Assembly (NCBI GenBank): GCA_021325025.1
Contig: JAJPHZ010000017.1
Span: 1 to 64,000, forward strand
Direction: 5' to 3'
DNA: 64,000 nt
Origin: Pseudomonadota bacterium
GTDB lineage: Bacteria; Desulfobacterota; Binatia; Binatales; Binataceae
This document shows positions 36,209-44,995 of the stretch, one piece after another (position 1 is the stretch's first letter; each line of letters opens with the position of its first letter). A program made the position numbers and the translations under genes. The notes under the pieces were generated by a model. That model was not told the origin of the DNA. It was given only the letters and a program-made list of their open reading frames with translations, and searched no databases.

Positions 36209-37281
36209 GCCGCCTCCTGAACGATTTCCAGGCAGGCCTTGGCGATGGTTGCGGCGGCATCGGGCCTGGCGGCGCGCGCGGCACGCTCGGCCATCGCGCG
36301 CAGCCGCGCCGGATCGTCAATCAACTCGCGAATCGCGCGTGCCAGGTTTTCGCCCAGATGCTCGTCGTCGGCGACGATCAGCGCCGCGCCCTGCCGCTCC
36401 AGGGTGCGGGCATTATGCTCCTGCTGGCGGTCGCGATGGAACGGATAGGGGACGAAGATGGCGGGCCGCCCGGCCAGGGCAATTTCGGAAACGGTCATGG
36501 CGCCGGCGCGCGCCACCACCAGATCGGCCTGCGCAAACGCCTCCGCCATCGTATAGATGAAGGGCACCACCTCCGCCTCAATCCCCGCCTGTTGATAAGC
36601 GCTTCGCACCAGACTCTCGTCAGCAGCACCGGTCTGATGCAGAATTTTGAATTTTATAACATTTTTATTTAAAATTTCAAAGGCTTTCAGGGCACCCAAA
36701 TTAAGCCGATGCGCTCCGCTCGATCCGCCTAAAACGAAGATTGAAAACGTTTCAGGCTGTGGACAGGGCTTGTTGACAGGTGTGAAGCGTACCGGGTTGC
36801 CGGTGAGCTGCACCTTGGCCCGGGGCAGCAGCGGCAGGGAGTCCTCAAAGGCCACGCAGATACGCCGCGCGAAGTGCGCCAGCACCCGATTGGTCAAACC
36901 CGGACGGGTGTTCTGCTCCATCAGCAGCAGCGGCACGCGCAAGGTCAGCGCCGCGATTCCCGCCGGCATCGACGCGTAACCGCCGACCCCGACCACCAGG
37001 TCCGGCCGCCATCTTTTCAGCAGCGCGCGCGCCTTGATGATCGCACTGGCCATCTTCACCAGTGCCACCGGCACTTCGCGCACGCCATGTCCGGCCACGC
37101 CGCCCACATCGAGCAGTTGGTAAGCAAAGCCGCTGCGGGAGAGGAACTGCTGGTCGAGCCCGGCGCGCGTGCCGATAAACAGCAACTCGGCCTCGGGACG
37201 CATCCGCTTGAGCTCTTCGCCCAGGGCCAGGGCGGGTGACAGATGCCCGCCGGTTCCGCCGCCTGAAATCACGACCTTCAT
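36205..37281 (-). CDS. murG: UDP-GlcNAc:lipid I GlcNAc transferase MurG
   Basis: MurG adds GlcNAc to lipid I to form lipid II on the inner face of the membrane. The 358-residue GT28 enzyme shows VVISGGGTGGHLSPALALGEEL, GGYASMPAGIAA, the second-domain loop FVLGGSSGAHRLN and the donor-binding region VARAGAMTVSEIALAGRPAIFVPYP. A roughly 60-base AT-rich island (36,641-36,690) encodes an Asn/Lys/Ile/Phe-rich patch unlike the rest of the gene and holds a promoter-like sequence. Four bases overlap ftsW upstream. Confidence 0.96.
   Translation of the reverse strand: MKVVISGGGTGGHLSPALALGEELKRMRPEAELLFIGTRAGLDQQFLSRSGFAYQLLDVGGVAGHGVREVPVALVKMASAIIKARALLKRWRPDLVVGVGGYASMPAGIAALTLRVPLLLMEQNTRPGLTNRVLAHFARRICVAFEDSLPLLPRAKVQLTGNPVRFTPVNKPCPQPETFSIFVLGGSSGAHRLNLGALKAFEILNKNVIKFKILHQTGAADESLVRSAYQQAGIEAEVVPFIYTMAEAFAQADLVVARAGAMTVSEIALAGRPAIFVPYPFHRDRQQEHNARTLERQGAALIVADDEHLGENLARAIRELIDDPARLRAMAERAARAARPDAAATIAKACLEIVQEAA
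36653..36680 (-). promoter_or_regulatory. Sigma-70-like promoter inside murG
   Basis: On the minus strand, TTGAAA (36675-36680) and TATAAA (36653-36658) are separated by 16 bases; each differs from the -35 and -10 consensus at one position. It lies in an AT-rich island within a GC-rich gene and points towards murC, murB, ftsQ, ftsA and ftsZ. Activity is inferred. Confidence 0.45.
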
Positions 37282-38465
37282 CGCAGCTCCGTGCGCCGCC
37301 CCAGCGCCATCAGAATCCCGACCGCAGCGAGCGACACAACCATCGACGTTCCCCCGTAGCTCAAAAACGGCAACGGCAAGCCCTTGGTTGGAACCAGCCC
37401 TGTGACTACCGCCATGTTAACAAACGCCTGCAAGGAGAGCAGTGCCGTCAGGCCCACGGCCAGCAGGCTGCCGAAGGGGTCGGTCTGATGGCGGGCGATG
37501 CGCATGCCGCGAATCAGGATGGTGACGAACAGGGCAATTACCACCATCGCGCCGGCCATGCCGAATTCTTCGCCGATGACGGCGAAGACGAAATCGTTGT
37601 GCGCCTGCGGCAGGTAGAACATCTTCTGGCGGCTGGCGCCCAAACCCACGCCCCATCCGCCGCCCGCGCCAAAGGCGATAAAGGACTGAATGAGCTGAAA
37701 GCCCGAACCTTGCGCGCTGCGCCATGGATTGAGAAACGCAGACAGCCGGCGCATGCGATAGGCTTTGTGCCCGGCCTGAACCGCCAACGCCAACAGCGCG
37801 GCCCCGCCGGCGATTCCCAGATGCTTCAGCCGGGCGCCGGCCGCAAACAGCATCGTGAACAGCAGCAAGGTAAGCATCACGGCGGCGCCGAAATCGGGCT
37901 GCTTGAGTAACAGCAGCGCCATGGCAAGGATCGCTGCAAACAGCGGCAGCAAAAACCTCGGCGCCTCGAGCTTGTCCTGATGGCGGCTCAGATAGCGAGC
38001 CAGGAAGAACACCGCGGCCAGTTTCAGTATTTCCGACGGCTCCACCAGCATCGGCCCCAGCCTGAGCCAGCGGCGCGCGCCGCCGCGCACCACGCCCAGA
38101 CCCGGAATCCAAACCGCGACCGCCATCGCCGTGGCGGCAACGATCACGGCCATCGACACGCCGCGCAACCCGCGCAGGGTCAATTGCGCCGCTGCGAACA
38201 TCACCGTCACTGCCACGGCCAGGTTAAAGAGCTGGCGCTCGAAGAAGTAAAACGGATTGCCGGTCTTGTTCAGGCCCAGGAAATAAGTGGTGTTGAGTAC
38301 CATCATCAGGCCCAACACGACAAGCGCGCCCACGCATCCCACCAGCCAGGGGTCGGCGCGCAGGGCCGCGCGCGGGTCCACGCGCCCCACCCATTGGCGC
38401 AGCTCGACGCCCGCCCGCCGCGGCGGGTTGAGGATGATTGGATTTGGGCGCGCCGCGGACGGCAT
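37278..38465 (-). CDS. ftsW: Lipid II polymerase FtsW (SEDS family)
   Basis: FtsW is a SEDS glycosyltransferase that polymerises lipid II with its partner PBP, here FtsI. The 395-residue membrane protein has about ten helices and the SEDS landmarks NPFYFFERQLFNLA, GGARRWLRLGPMLVEPSEILKL, and the C-terminal PTKGLPLPFLSYGGTSMVVSL signature. The N-terminal 35 residues are cytoplasmic and Pro/Arg-rich. It overlaps murG by four bases. Upstream, mraY ends 20 bases away; the murD that usually sits between these two is absent. Confidence 0.95.
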   Translation of the reverse strand: MPSAARPNPIILNPPRRAGVELRQWVGRVDPRAALRADPWLVGCVGALVVLGLMMVLNTTYFLGLNKTGNPFYFFERQLFNLAVAVTVMFAAAQLTLRGLRGVSMAVIVAATAMAVAVWIPGLGVVRGGARRWLRLGPMLVEPSEILKLAAVFFLARYLSRHQDKLEAPRFLLPLFAAILAMALLLLKQPDFGAAVMLTLLLFTMLFAAGARLKHLGIAGGAALLALAVQAGHKAYRMRRLSAFLNPWRSAQGSGFQLIQSFIAFGAGGGWGVGLGASRQKMFYLPQAHNDFVFAVIGEEFGMAGAMVVIALFVTILIRGMRIARHQTDPFGSLLAVGLTALLSLQAFVNMAVVTGLVPTKGLPLPFLSYGGTSMVVSLAAVGILMALGRRTELR

Positions 38466-38484
38466 CAGGTCCCGCCTTCTTGTC

Positions 38485-39564
38485 CTACCTCAGTTTCAGT
38501 GTGCTCAGCGCGACCAGCGCGCACACGATGGAAACGATCCAAAACCGCGTGACGACCACCGTTTCGGGCCATCCCTTGAGCTCGAAATGGTGATGCAACG
38601 GCGCCATGCGAAAAACCCGCTTGTGCGTGGCCTTGTAGTAGTAGCGCTGGATGATGACCGAGGCGGCCTCGATCACGAACACGCCGCCGGCCATGATCAA
38701 CGCCAGCTCCTGCTTGCACAGAATCGCCACCGTGCCCAGTGCCGCGCCCAGGCCCAGCGCGCCGACATCGCCCATCATCATCGAGGCGGGGTAGGCGTTG
38801 TACCACAGAAAACCCAGCGAGGCAGCAATCAGGGCGCCGCAGAAGATCGCAATCTCGCTGACGCCGGGCACGTGGGGAATCGCCAGGTAGGAGGCGAACT
38901 TGACGTTGCCTGCCGCATAGGCAAACACCCAGTAGCAAAATGCGACTGTCATCACGGGGCCGATCGCGAGTCCGTCAAGGCCGTCGGTCAGGTTGACGGC
39001 GTTGGCCGCACCGACGATCACCACGGCGGCAAACGCGATGTACACCCAGGGCCCCAGGTTGGGGTTGATGTTTTTCAAAAAGGGGATGGTCAGGTTGGTG
39101 CTGAAGTGGAGGCCCAAAAAGAGCACTGCGCCCGCGGTGATCGCGCAGGCGAACTGCCAGATCAGCTTCTGCGGGCCGGTCAGTCCCTTGCCCCGCCCGC
39201 GGCGCAGCTTGAGCATGTCGTCGGCCAGGCCGATCGCACCAAAAGCCAGCGTCACCAGCACCGCGACCCACACGTAAGGGTCGCGCAGGTCGGCGAGCAG
39301 CAAGGTGGTAATAGCGGTGGCGGCGAGGATCAACACGCCGCCCATGGTAGGCGTGCCGGCCTTCTTTTGATGGGCGGCGGGCACCTCATCGCGAATGGTC
39401 TGGCCGATATGGGCCTGGCGAAAGCGTTCGATCAGGACCGGTCCGGTGGTCAGCGAGAAGGCCAGCGCGCCAAGTCCGGCCAGAACGGAGCGGAAAGTGA
39501 CATAGCGGAGGACATTGAGCCCGGGGTAGTGGCCGTGGAGAGTAAACAACAACAGGTAAAGCAT
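38485..39564 (-). CDS. mraY: Phospho-MurNAc-pentapeptide transferase MraY
   Basis: MraY joins UDP-MurNAc-pentapeptide to undecaprenyl phosphate to give lipid I. The 359-residue membrane enzyme shows RVRQAHIGQ-type start region (FRQAHIGQTIRDEVP), KAGTPTMGGVLILAATAI, the catalytic aspartate region GLADDMLKLRRGRGKGL, NAVNLTDGLDGLAIG and MAPLHHHFELKGWPET. ATG 39564 is preferred because family proteins begin close to MLYLL; a GTG at 39582 adds six residues. A 235-base gap separates it from murE where murF would be expected. Confidence 0.97.
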   Translation of the reverse strand: MLYLLLFTLHGHYPGLNVLRYVTFRSVLAGLGALAFSLTTGPVLIERFRQAHIGQTIRDEVPAAHQKKAGTPTMGGVLILAATAITTLLLADLRDPYVWVAVLVTLAFGAIGLADDMLKLRRGRGKGLTGPQKLIWQFACAITAGAVLFLGLHFSTNLTIPFLKNINPNLGPWVYIAFAAVVIVGAANAVNLTDGLDGLAIGPVMTVAFCYWVFAYAAGNVKFASYLAIPHVPGVSEIAIFCGALIAASLGFLWYNAYPASMMMGDVGALGLGAALGTVAILCKQELALIMAGGVFVIEAASVIIQRYYYKATHKRVFRMAPLHHHFELKGWPETVVVTRFWIVSIVCALVALSTLKLR

Positions 39565-39627
39565 GAATTCTGATCCGTCCACCTAACTTACTCCACCGCA
39601 TGCTATCCGACCACGTCCCGAGTTTCA

Positions 39628-39741
39628 CGGCATTGTCAGGCAAGCCTCCGACCGCCTCCACCGCCATCCGGCCGCATCCACCTCCCTTATCCGCACACCG
39701 CCCACGACATCCGCCGGCCGAAGGCTTCCCCGACAACGCCG
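39628..39741. repeat. Imperfect inverted repeat at the expected murF position
   Basis: Two arms of about 27 bases, 39628-39656 and 39714-39741, are inverted copies matching at roughly 22 positions (CGGCATTGTCAGGCAAGC versus CGGCGTTGTCGGGGAAGC read on the opposite strand). They are separated by about 57 bases. The region holds no convincing gene. In the operon's transcript this could fold into a large stem-loop between murE and mraY. It may be a decayed mobile repeat (inference). Confidence 0.5.
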
Positions 39742-39799
39742 CCCTACGCAATGGCTCCGCTACCCGACCTCAACCGCCCATCTCCGCCTTCCCTCCGGA

Positions 39800-41299
39800 T
39801 CAGGCTCCAGCATCCTCCTGTTGTTCACGCAGAAAATCGCGCACCACCTCGCGATCGTCGAAATGAAACTTCTGCCTGCCGATGATCTGATAATCCTCGT
39901 GGCCCTTGCCCGCGATTACGATCATGTCGCCCGCCTGCGCCATCGACAGCGCCAGGCCGATCGCGGCGCGCCGATCGGGTTCAACCAGGTAGCCGTGGCC
40001 GCGCTTGAGCCCCGCGCCCAGCAGCCCGGCTTCGACGTCGGCGATAATGCGCAGCGGGTCTTCGGTGCGCGGATTGTCGGAAGTCAGAACCGGCAGGTCG
40101 GCGAGCCGCGCCGCGATGTCGCCCATGATGGGGCGCTTACCGCGGTCGCGGTCGCCGCCGCAGCCGAAGACGCAGATCAGGCGTTTGGGGTTAAGCCTGC
40201 GCAGCGTCTGGAGCACCGCCGCCAGCGCGTCGGGTTTGTGGGCGTAATCCACCATCACCAGCGCGCCGCGCGGCCGCGCCACCACTTGTAGCCTGCCGGG
40301 GGCCCCTGGGCATCGCCGCACACCCTCAACCACGGCACCCTCATCGATGCCCAGGGCCACCGACACTGCCACTGCTCCCAGGATGTTGAGCAGGTTGAAC
40401 TCGCCGAGCAGTGCAGACTGCAGTTCAATTATCCGGCCCGCGGCCTGGACCGTGGCGCGGATGCCCTGCAGGCCAAGTTCGTAACCGAGCGGATAGACGT
40501 CCGCTTCGGGCTTGATTCCGAAGCTGATCCTGCGGCCGGCGACGGCTTGCAGGACGCGCTTGCCAAACGGATCGTCGGCCATCGCCACCGCCACCGGGTC
40601 GGCCTTGCGGCTTGCGGCCAGCAAATCGGTGAACAACCGCAGCTTGGCGGCGAAGTAGTCCTCCACCGAGTGGTGATAATCGAGATGATCGCGGCCCAGG
40701 TTGGTAAACAGGCAGGCGCGGAAATCCAACTCGTCGGCGCGTCCCTCGCTGAGTCCAATCGAGGAGATTTCGGCCGCCACGCGGCGCACCCCGGCGCGGA
40801 CCATCTGCGCCAGCGCCGACTCGAAGTCCACCGATTCAGGCGTGGTCAACTCGGTGGGAATATGGCGCTCGCCAATCCTGATGCCGAGCGTGCCGATTAC
40901 GCCGGGAATCTCGCCGGCGGCCTGGAAAATCGAAGCCAGCAGGTAGGTCGAGGTGGTCTTGCCGCTGGTGCCGGTGACGCCGATCAGCTCCAAACGCCGG
41001 CTGGGCCAGTCGAAGAACCGGCCCGCCATCAGCGCCATCAGCCGGCGCGGCTGCTCGCACTGGAGCAGGGTTGCCGCGGGACGCGATGCGCCGCTCCACT
41101 GCCGCACCACCACTGCACGCGCCCCGCGGCGCAAGGCTTCATCGATATTGTGCTGATTTTGCTGCGCATCGCGCGCCAGCGCGAAGAACACATTGCCCGG
41201 CGCGGCGCGGCGCGAATCGTAACAGATGCCGGTCACTTCCACATCCGCACTTCCACTCACCTGGCAATCGGCACCGGCGATGAGCGCATCCAACTTCAT
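39800..41299 (-). CDS. murE: UDP-MurNAc-tripeptide synthetase MurE (meso-diaminopimelate type)
   Basis: MurE adds the third residue of the stem peptide. The 499-residue ligase has the ATP loop GVTGTSGKTTSTYLLASIF, the carbamylated-Lys region, FTNLGRDHLDYH, and the DNPRTEDP motif that recognises meso-diaminopimelate, so the wall is meso-DAP type. The usual EVSSHAL segment reads EISSIGL here, with the His replaced by Ile. The gene overlaps ftsI by four bases. murF, usually next, is absent. Confidence 0.95.
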   Translation of the reverse strand: MKLDALIAGADCQVSGSADVEVTGICYDSRRAAPGNVFFALARDAQQNQHNIDEALRRGARAVVVRQWSGASRPAATLLQCEQPRRLMALMAGRFFDWPSRRLELIGVTGTSGKTTSTYLLASIFQAAGEIPGVIGTLGIRIGERHIPTELTTPESVDFESALAQMVRAGVRRVAAEISSIGLSEGRADELDFRACLFTNLGRDHLDYHHSVEDYFAAKLRLFTDLLAASRKADPVAVAMADDPFGKRVLQAVAGRRISFGIKPEADVYPLGYELGLQGIRATVQAAGRIIELQSALLGEFNLLNILGAVAVSVALGIDEGAVVEGVRRCPGAPGRLQVVARPRGALVMVDYAHKPDALAAVLQTLRRLNPKRLICVFGCGGDRDRGKRPIMGDIAARLADLPVLTSDNPRTEDPLRIIADVEAGLLGAGLKRGHGYLVEPDRRAAIGLALSMAQAGDMIVIAGKGHEDYQIIGRQKFHFDDREVVRDFLREQQEDAGA

Positions 41300-43317
41300 G
41301 CACCCCCTCGCCGTCCGCAGCGGACGCGCCGGACTGCTGGCGGCGCGTCGGCCATCTGTTCGTTTTCACCCAGCGTCAATCGAATCGGGGTGCCGTCCAG
41401 CGGCTGACCCGCGGCCGGGCGCTGCGCGATTACATAGCCGCTGCCTTCGACCTGGATATTCAACTCGCGTCCGGCCGCCATCCGCAGCGCCCCACGCAGC
41501 GACAGACCGCGAAAATCGGGTACCGAACGCACATCGCGAACGCGATCGGGCTGCGGCGCAACGGGATTGTCCTCTGCGCTCCAATTGTCGGAAGCGGGCG
41601 ATGACAGGGGCAGCAGGCTGGCCGAGTCGAAATCGGCGCGCCGCGACGTCACGTTGAGGCGGGTCAGTGCTCCGGCCGCGATTTCGCTGAACACGGGCGC
41701 CGCGATCAGACCGCCCATGTGGCCGTGGCCAACGTCTTCGAGCACCACCAGCACGACCAGGCGCGGATTGTCCGCCGGCACGAAGCCGACGAAGGACGCC
41801 ACCAGCCGGTTCTGATAGTAGGCGCCGGTGGCGGCGTTGATCATCTGCGCGGTGCCGGTCTTGCCCGCCACCACGAAATCGTCGATCGCAGCGCGCCGCC
41901 CGGTGCCGTCATCGCCGTTGACCACGCTGCGCAGGATTACGTTGGCGCTGTGCGCCACGGTCGGTGAGATCACGCGGCCCAGCGCTTGCGGGGTATGGAT
42001 GAAGATCGGACTGCCGTCGGCACCGTAGGCGGCTTTGACCACGAACGGACGCATCCACACGCCGCCGTTGGCGATCGCCGCGTAAGCCGAGGCCAGTTGG
42101 ATGGCGGTAACCGCAATGCCCTGCCCGAAGCCGTGATTGGCCAGGTCAATCTGCTGCCAGGTCCGGGCCGGACGCACGATTCCGCTCGCCTCGCCCGGCA
42201 GGTCGATTCCCGTGGGACTGCCGAAACCAAAGGCGCGCAGGCCGCGGTAGTAGCGCGCAGCACCCAGCTCCAGCGCAACCTTGGCCGCGCCGATGTTGGA
42301 AGAGACCTCGACGATTTCCTGCAAGTCAAGCCATTGATGGCGTCCGTGGTCGTGAATCGGCTTGCCGCCTACCGTCCATTCGCCGTTCTCGCAGTAAACC
42401 TTCTGATGCGCCCCGACCACGCGGTCCTCCAGCGCGATCGCGGCCAGGATGCCTTTGATGGTGGAACCGGGCTCGAAGACGTCCTGCACTGCCGGATTAT
42501 GCAGGCGGTCGCCTGCCCCGCTGCCCTCCACCGACGCCATCGCCATCACTTCGCCGGTGAACGGGTCGAGCACGACCGCGATTCCGCGCCGGGCGCCCGA
42601 CTGCTTGACTTCGGCAGCCAGTTCGGTCTCCGCCCGCGCCTGGATTTGCGCGTCAAGCGTCAACTCCAGGCGCGCACCGGGCGCGGCGTCGCGCAGCGCC
42701 AGGGGACTGTCGAGGATCGCGTGTCCCAGCGCGTCGCGATCCTCGCGCAACTCTACCGGGCCCCCGCGCATCAGCCGGTCGTATTGCAACTCCAACCCGG
42801 AGAGCCCCTGGTCGTCCGCACCTGCCATCCCAACCACCGCCGCGGCCAGGTTGCTCTCCGGGTAATACCGTTTGTACTCGCTCAGCACGCCGACTCCCTC
42901 CAGACCCAGCGCCTCGACCTGATCGGCCTGGGTGCGGGGAATCCGCCGGGCGAGCCAAACAAAATGCGACGGCCGGCCAAGCCGCGCCGTCAATTCCTTG
43001 GGATCAAGCGCCAACACCTGCGCCAGACGTGCGCGCTCGGCGGCGCTGGAGGAGCGCAGCAGCCGCGCCGGCCGCGCATAGACGGAAAACGCCTGGGCAG
43101 AGAGCGCCAGCGCCGCACCGTGGCGATCGACAATCGGTCCGCGCGGCGCGGTCAGCGTTACCTGCTCGCTGTGCTCGCCGCGCGCCAGCGAACTCAGACG
43201 CGAGCCGTCCAGGGCCAGCAGCACGGCGAGCCGGATGACGATCAGTCCGAACAGGCCCGCCAGCACGAGGGTCAATACCCCAACCCGTAAACGGCGCTTT
43301 TCCGCCACGACGTTCAC
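41296..43317 (-). CDS. ftsI: Division transpeptidase FtsI (PBP3) with a PASTA domain
   Basis: FtsI cross-links septal peptidoglycan. The 673-residue protein has an N-terminal membrane helix (GVLTLVLAGLFGLIVIRLAV), a pedestal domain starting RGPIVDRHGAALALS, and the transpeptidase motifs Ser285-Thr-Ile-Lys288 (EPGSTIKG), SSN in VEVSSNIGAAK, and KTGT in VAGKTGTAQM. About 60 C-terminal residues (VPDFRGLSLRGALRMA, then QRPAAGQPLDG) form a PASTA module, common in Gram-positive and some deltaproteobacterial PBPs but not in E. coli FtsI. It overlaps ftsL and murE by four bases each. Confidence 0.95.
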   Translation of the reverse strand: MNVVAEKRRLRVGVLTLVLAGLFGLIVIRLAVLLALDGSRLSSLARGEHSEQVTLTAPRGPIVDRHGAALALSAQAFSVYARPARLLRSSSAAERARLAQVLALDPKELTARLGRPSHFVWLARRIPRTQADQVEALGLEGVGVLSEYKRYYPESNLAAAVVGMAGADDQGLSGLELQYDRLMRGGPVELREDRDALGHAILDSPLALRDAAPGARLELTLDAQIQARAETELAAEVKQSGARRGIAVVLDPFTGEVMAMASVEGSGAGDRLHNPAVQDVFEPGSTIKGILAAIALEDRVVGAHQKVYCENGEWTVGGKPIHDHGRHQWLDLQEIVEVSSNIGAAKVALELGAARYYRGLRAFGFGSPTGIDLPGEASGIVRPARTWQQIDLANHGFGQGIAVTAIQLASAYAAIANGGVWMRPFVVKAAYGADGSPIFIHTPQALGRVISPTVAHSANVILRSVVNGDDGTGRRAAIDDFVVAGKTGTAQMINAATGAYYQNRLVASFVGFVPADNPRLVVLVVLEDVGHGHMGGLIAAPVFSEIAAGALTRLNVTSRRADFDSASLLPLSSPASDNWSAEDNPVAPQPDRVRDVRSVPDFRGLSLRGALRMAAGRELNIQVEGSGYVIAQRPAAGQPLDGTPIRLTLGENEQMADAPPAVRRVRCGRRGGA

Positions 43318-43619
43318 GGCACCACCACCACCTGCCCTCGTGCCGGCGGGGTCATCCTGTATTTGGCCGCCAGCGCTCGCAGCCGGCTGTGCGAGGCCAG
43401 CTCCGCCACCTTCAGCTTGAGGGTGCGGTTGCTCTCTTTAAGTTCGTCGATCTGTGCGCGCAGCGCCGACAGGCGATAGCCTTCGCGCATCACCGCCAGC
43501 CGCACCATCAAGGTCGCAAACACCGCCGCCACCAGCGCCACACCCAACAGTGCCTGCAACAGGCGATGGGGGGCGTGGGCGGGCTTGACCTTGCGCTTTA
43601 TGGATTTCGCTGCAGGCAT
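43314..43619 (-). CDS. ftsL: Cell division protein FtsL
   Basis: This 101-residue bitopic protein has a basic N-terminus, one membrane helix (LLGVALVAAVFATLMVRLAVM) and a C-terminal coiled coil (LSALRAQIDELKESNRTLKL), the layout of FtsL. It joins FtsB and FtsQ and helps activate FtsWI. Sequence alone is weakly conserved, so the assignment rests mainly on its place between rsmH and ftsI, with a 22-base overlap of rsmH and four of ftsI. Confidence 0.85.
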   Translation of the reverse strand: MPAAKSIKRKVKPAHAPHRLLQALLGVALVAAVFATLMVRLAVMREGYRLSALRAQIDELKESNRTLKLKVAELASHSRLRALAAKYRMTPPARGQVVVVP

Positions 43620-44521
43620 CTAAGCCGCGCGCTCCGTGCTCGTGGGTTGCGTGCAATCTCCTCCGGCCCCGGACGCATCGCCTTGCGCGTCAGCAGGCTG
43701 AAGTCGCCCTGATGGGCCAACTCGCGCATGCGCGTCTTGACCATCCGGTCTTCCAGCGAATGGTACGCGATCACCGCCATCCGGCCGCCCGGCGCCAAAC
43801 ATCGCGGCCCTTCTTCCAGCAGCGCGCGCAAACTGCCGAGCTCGTCGTTGACCGCGATGCGCAGCGCCTGGAAGGTGCGGGTGGCGGGATGCACTCCGCC
43901 GACGCGGCGAGAGCCGATCGCGCGCTCAATTAAGGCGCGCAACTCGCCGGTGGTCTCAATCGGATGGCGCCGGCGCGCCTCGACCATCGCCCGTGCGATC
44001 CGCCGCGAGCCGCGCTCTTCGCCGTATTCATAGATGATGCGCGCCAGTTCCGCCTCGGGTTCTTCGTTGACCAGGTCGTAGGCGCGCAGCCGCGCCGTGT
44101 TGTCCATGCGCATGTCCAGCGGACCCTCGCGCATGAAGCTGAAGCCGCGGGTCGGATCGTCCAGCGCAAAACTGCTCATGCCGAGATCGGCCAGGATCGC
44201 ATCGACACCGCTGAAGCCGGCTTCGCCAACCATCTGGGCGAGCGCGGAGAAATTGGCGTGCCGCACGATGACCCGGCTGCCGAAGCGCTCAAGCCGCATC
44301 GCCGCCAATGCCAGCGCCTGTGCGTCGCGATCCAGCCCCAGCAGGCACGCTCCCGCTGGCGCCGCCTCCAGCAGCATCGCGGCATGCCCGCCCGTGCCCA
44401 GCGTCGCGTCGACGATACGCAGCGGACGCCGCTCGCAAAGCATTGCCACCACTTCGGCACCCATCACAGGTTCGTGAACGGTGCCGGTGCCGGGCTTGTC
44501 GCTATACGCAGCCTCGTGCAT
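43598..44521 (-). CDS. rsmH: 16S rRNA (cytosine-1402-N4)-methyltransferase RsmH (MraW)
   Basis: RsmH methylates N4 of C1402 in 16S rRNA. The 307-residue enzyme shows VHEPVMGAEVVAMLCER, the SAM-binding DATLGTGGHAAMLLEA, LADLGMSSFALDDPTRGFSF, the DMRMDNT motif and the C-terminal RMAVIAYHSLEDRMVK. It lies six bases after mraZ, the standard dcw start. The 3' end overlaps ftsL by 22 bases. No odd features. Confidence 0.97.
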   Translation of the reverse strand: MHEAAYSDKPGTGTVHEPVMGAEVVAMLCERRPLRIVDATLGTGGHAAMLLEAAPAGACLLGLDRDAQALALAAMRLERFGSRVIVRHANFSALAQMVGEAGFSGVDAILADLGMSSFALDDPTRGFSFMREGPLDMRMDNTARLRAYDLVNEEPEAELARIIYEYGEERGSRRIARAMVEARRRHPIETTGELRALIERAIGSRRVGGVHPATRTFQALRIAVNDELGSLRALLEEGPRCLAPGGRMAVIAYHSLEDRMVKTRMRELAHQGDFSLLTRKAMRPGPEEIARNPRARSARLRCLQRNP

Positions 44522-44527
44522 CGTGTC

Positions 44528-44977
44528 CTACAATCCCAGACTGTTGAGGAAGTTGGGATCGGAAAAATTCTTCATCGCGTCGCCCAGTACTCGTTCCAGC
44601 GTGGCCTTGTCCCAGAGCTGGAAATGATCGGGCATCGCCGAGAAAGTCACATCCTTATCCAAATGCGCGAACTGACGCAGCTTGGGCGGAATCAGAATCC
44701 GCCCCTGACGATCGACTTCGACTTCGTGCGCGCCCCCCAAATAAAAGGTCTGGAAAAGCTGCATGTTGCGATCGAAACTCGGCCGCTGCCTGATTTTCGC
44801 CACCAGGCGCCACCATTCATCGGGCGGATACAGCTCCAGGCAAGGCTCGTTGTCCAGCATGAAGTTGGTGATGAAGAGGCGGTCGAACTCGGCCTTTTGC
44901 AGTACTTCGCGGAAGCGAACCGGGATACTCACCCGTCCCTTGCTGTCGATCGCATGGTCGAAGCGACCGCTGAACAC
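44528..44977 (-). CDS. mraZ: Transcriptional regulator MraZ
   Basis: MraZ is a DNA-binding ring protein of the AbrB-like fold that regulates its own dcw operon. The 149-residue protein has two repeats: FSGRFDHAIDSKGRVSIPVRF and EVDRQGRILIPPKLRQFA. Translation starts at GTG 44977 with GAGG about ten bases upstream. It is the first gene of the operon. Three MraZ-type boxes lie in the promoter 18-43 bases upstream, supporting autoregulation (see the regulatory entry). Confidence 0.96.
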   Translation of the reverse strand: MFSGRFDHAIDSKGRVSIPVRFREVLQKAEFDRLFITNFMLDNEPCLELYPPDEWWRLVAKIRQRPSFDRNMQLFQTFYLGGAHEVEVDRQGRILIPPKLRQFAHLDKDVTFSAMPDHFQLWDKATLERVLGDAMKNFSDPNFLNSLGL

Positions 44978-44995
44978 CGCATCGTACCTCGCTGC

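Noticed and set aside
39600..39866. Short open frames in the murE-mraY gap as a murF remnant
   Set aside because: Neither strand shows Mur ligase motifs; the apparent similarity between strands comes from the inverted repeat itself.
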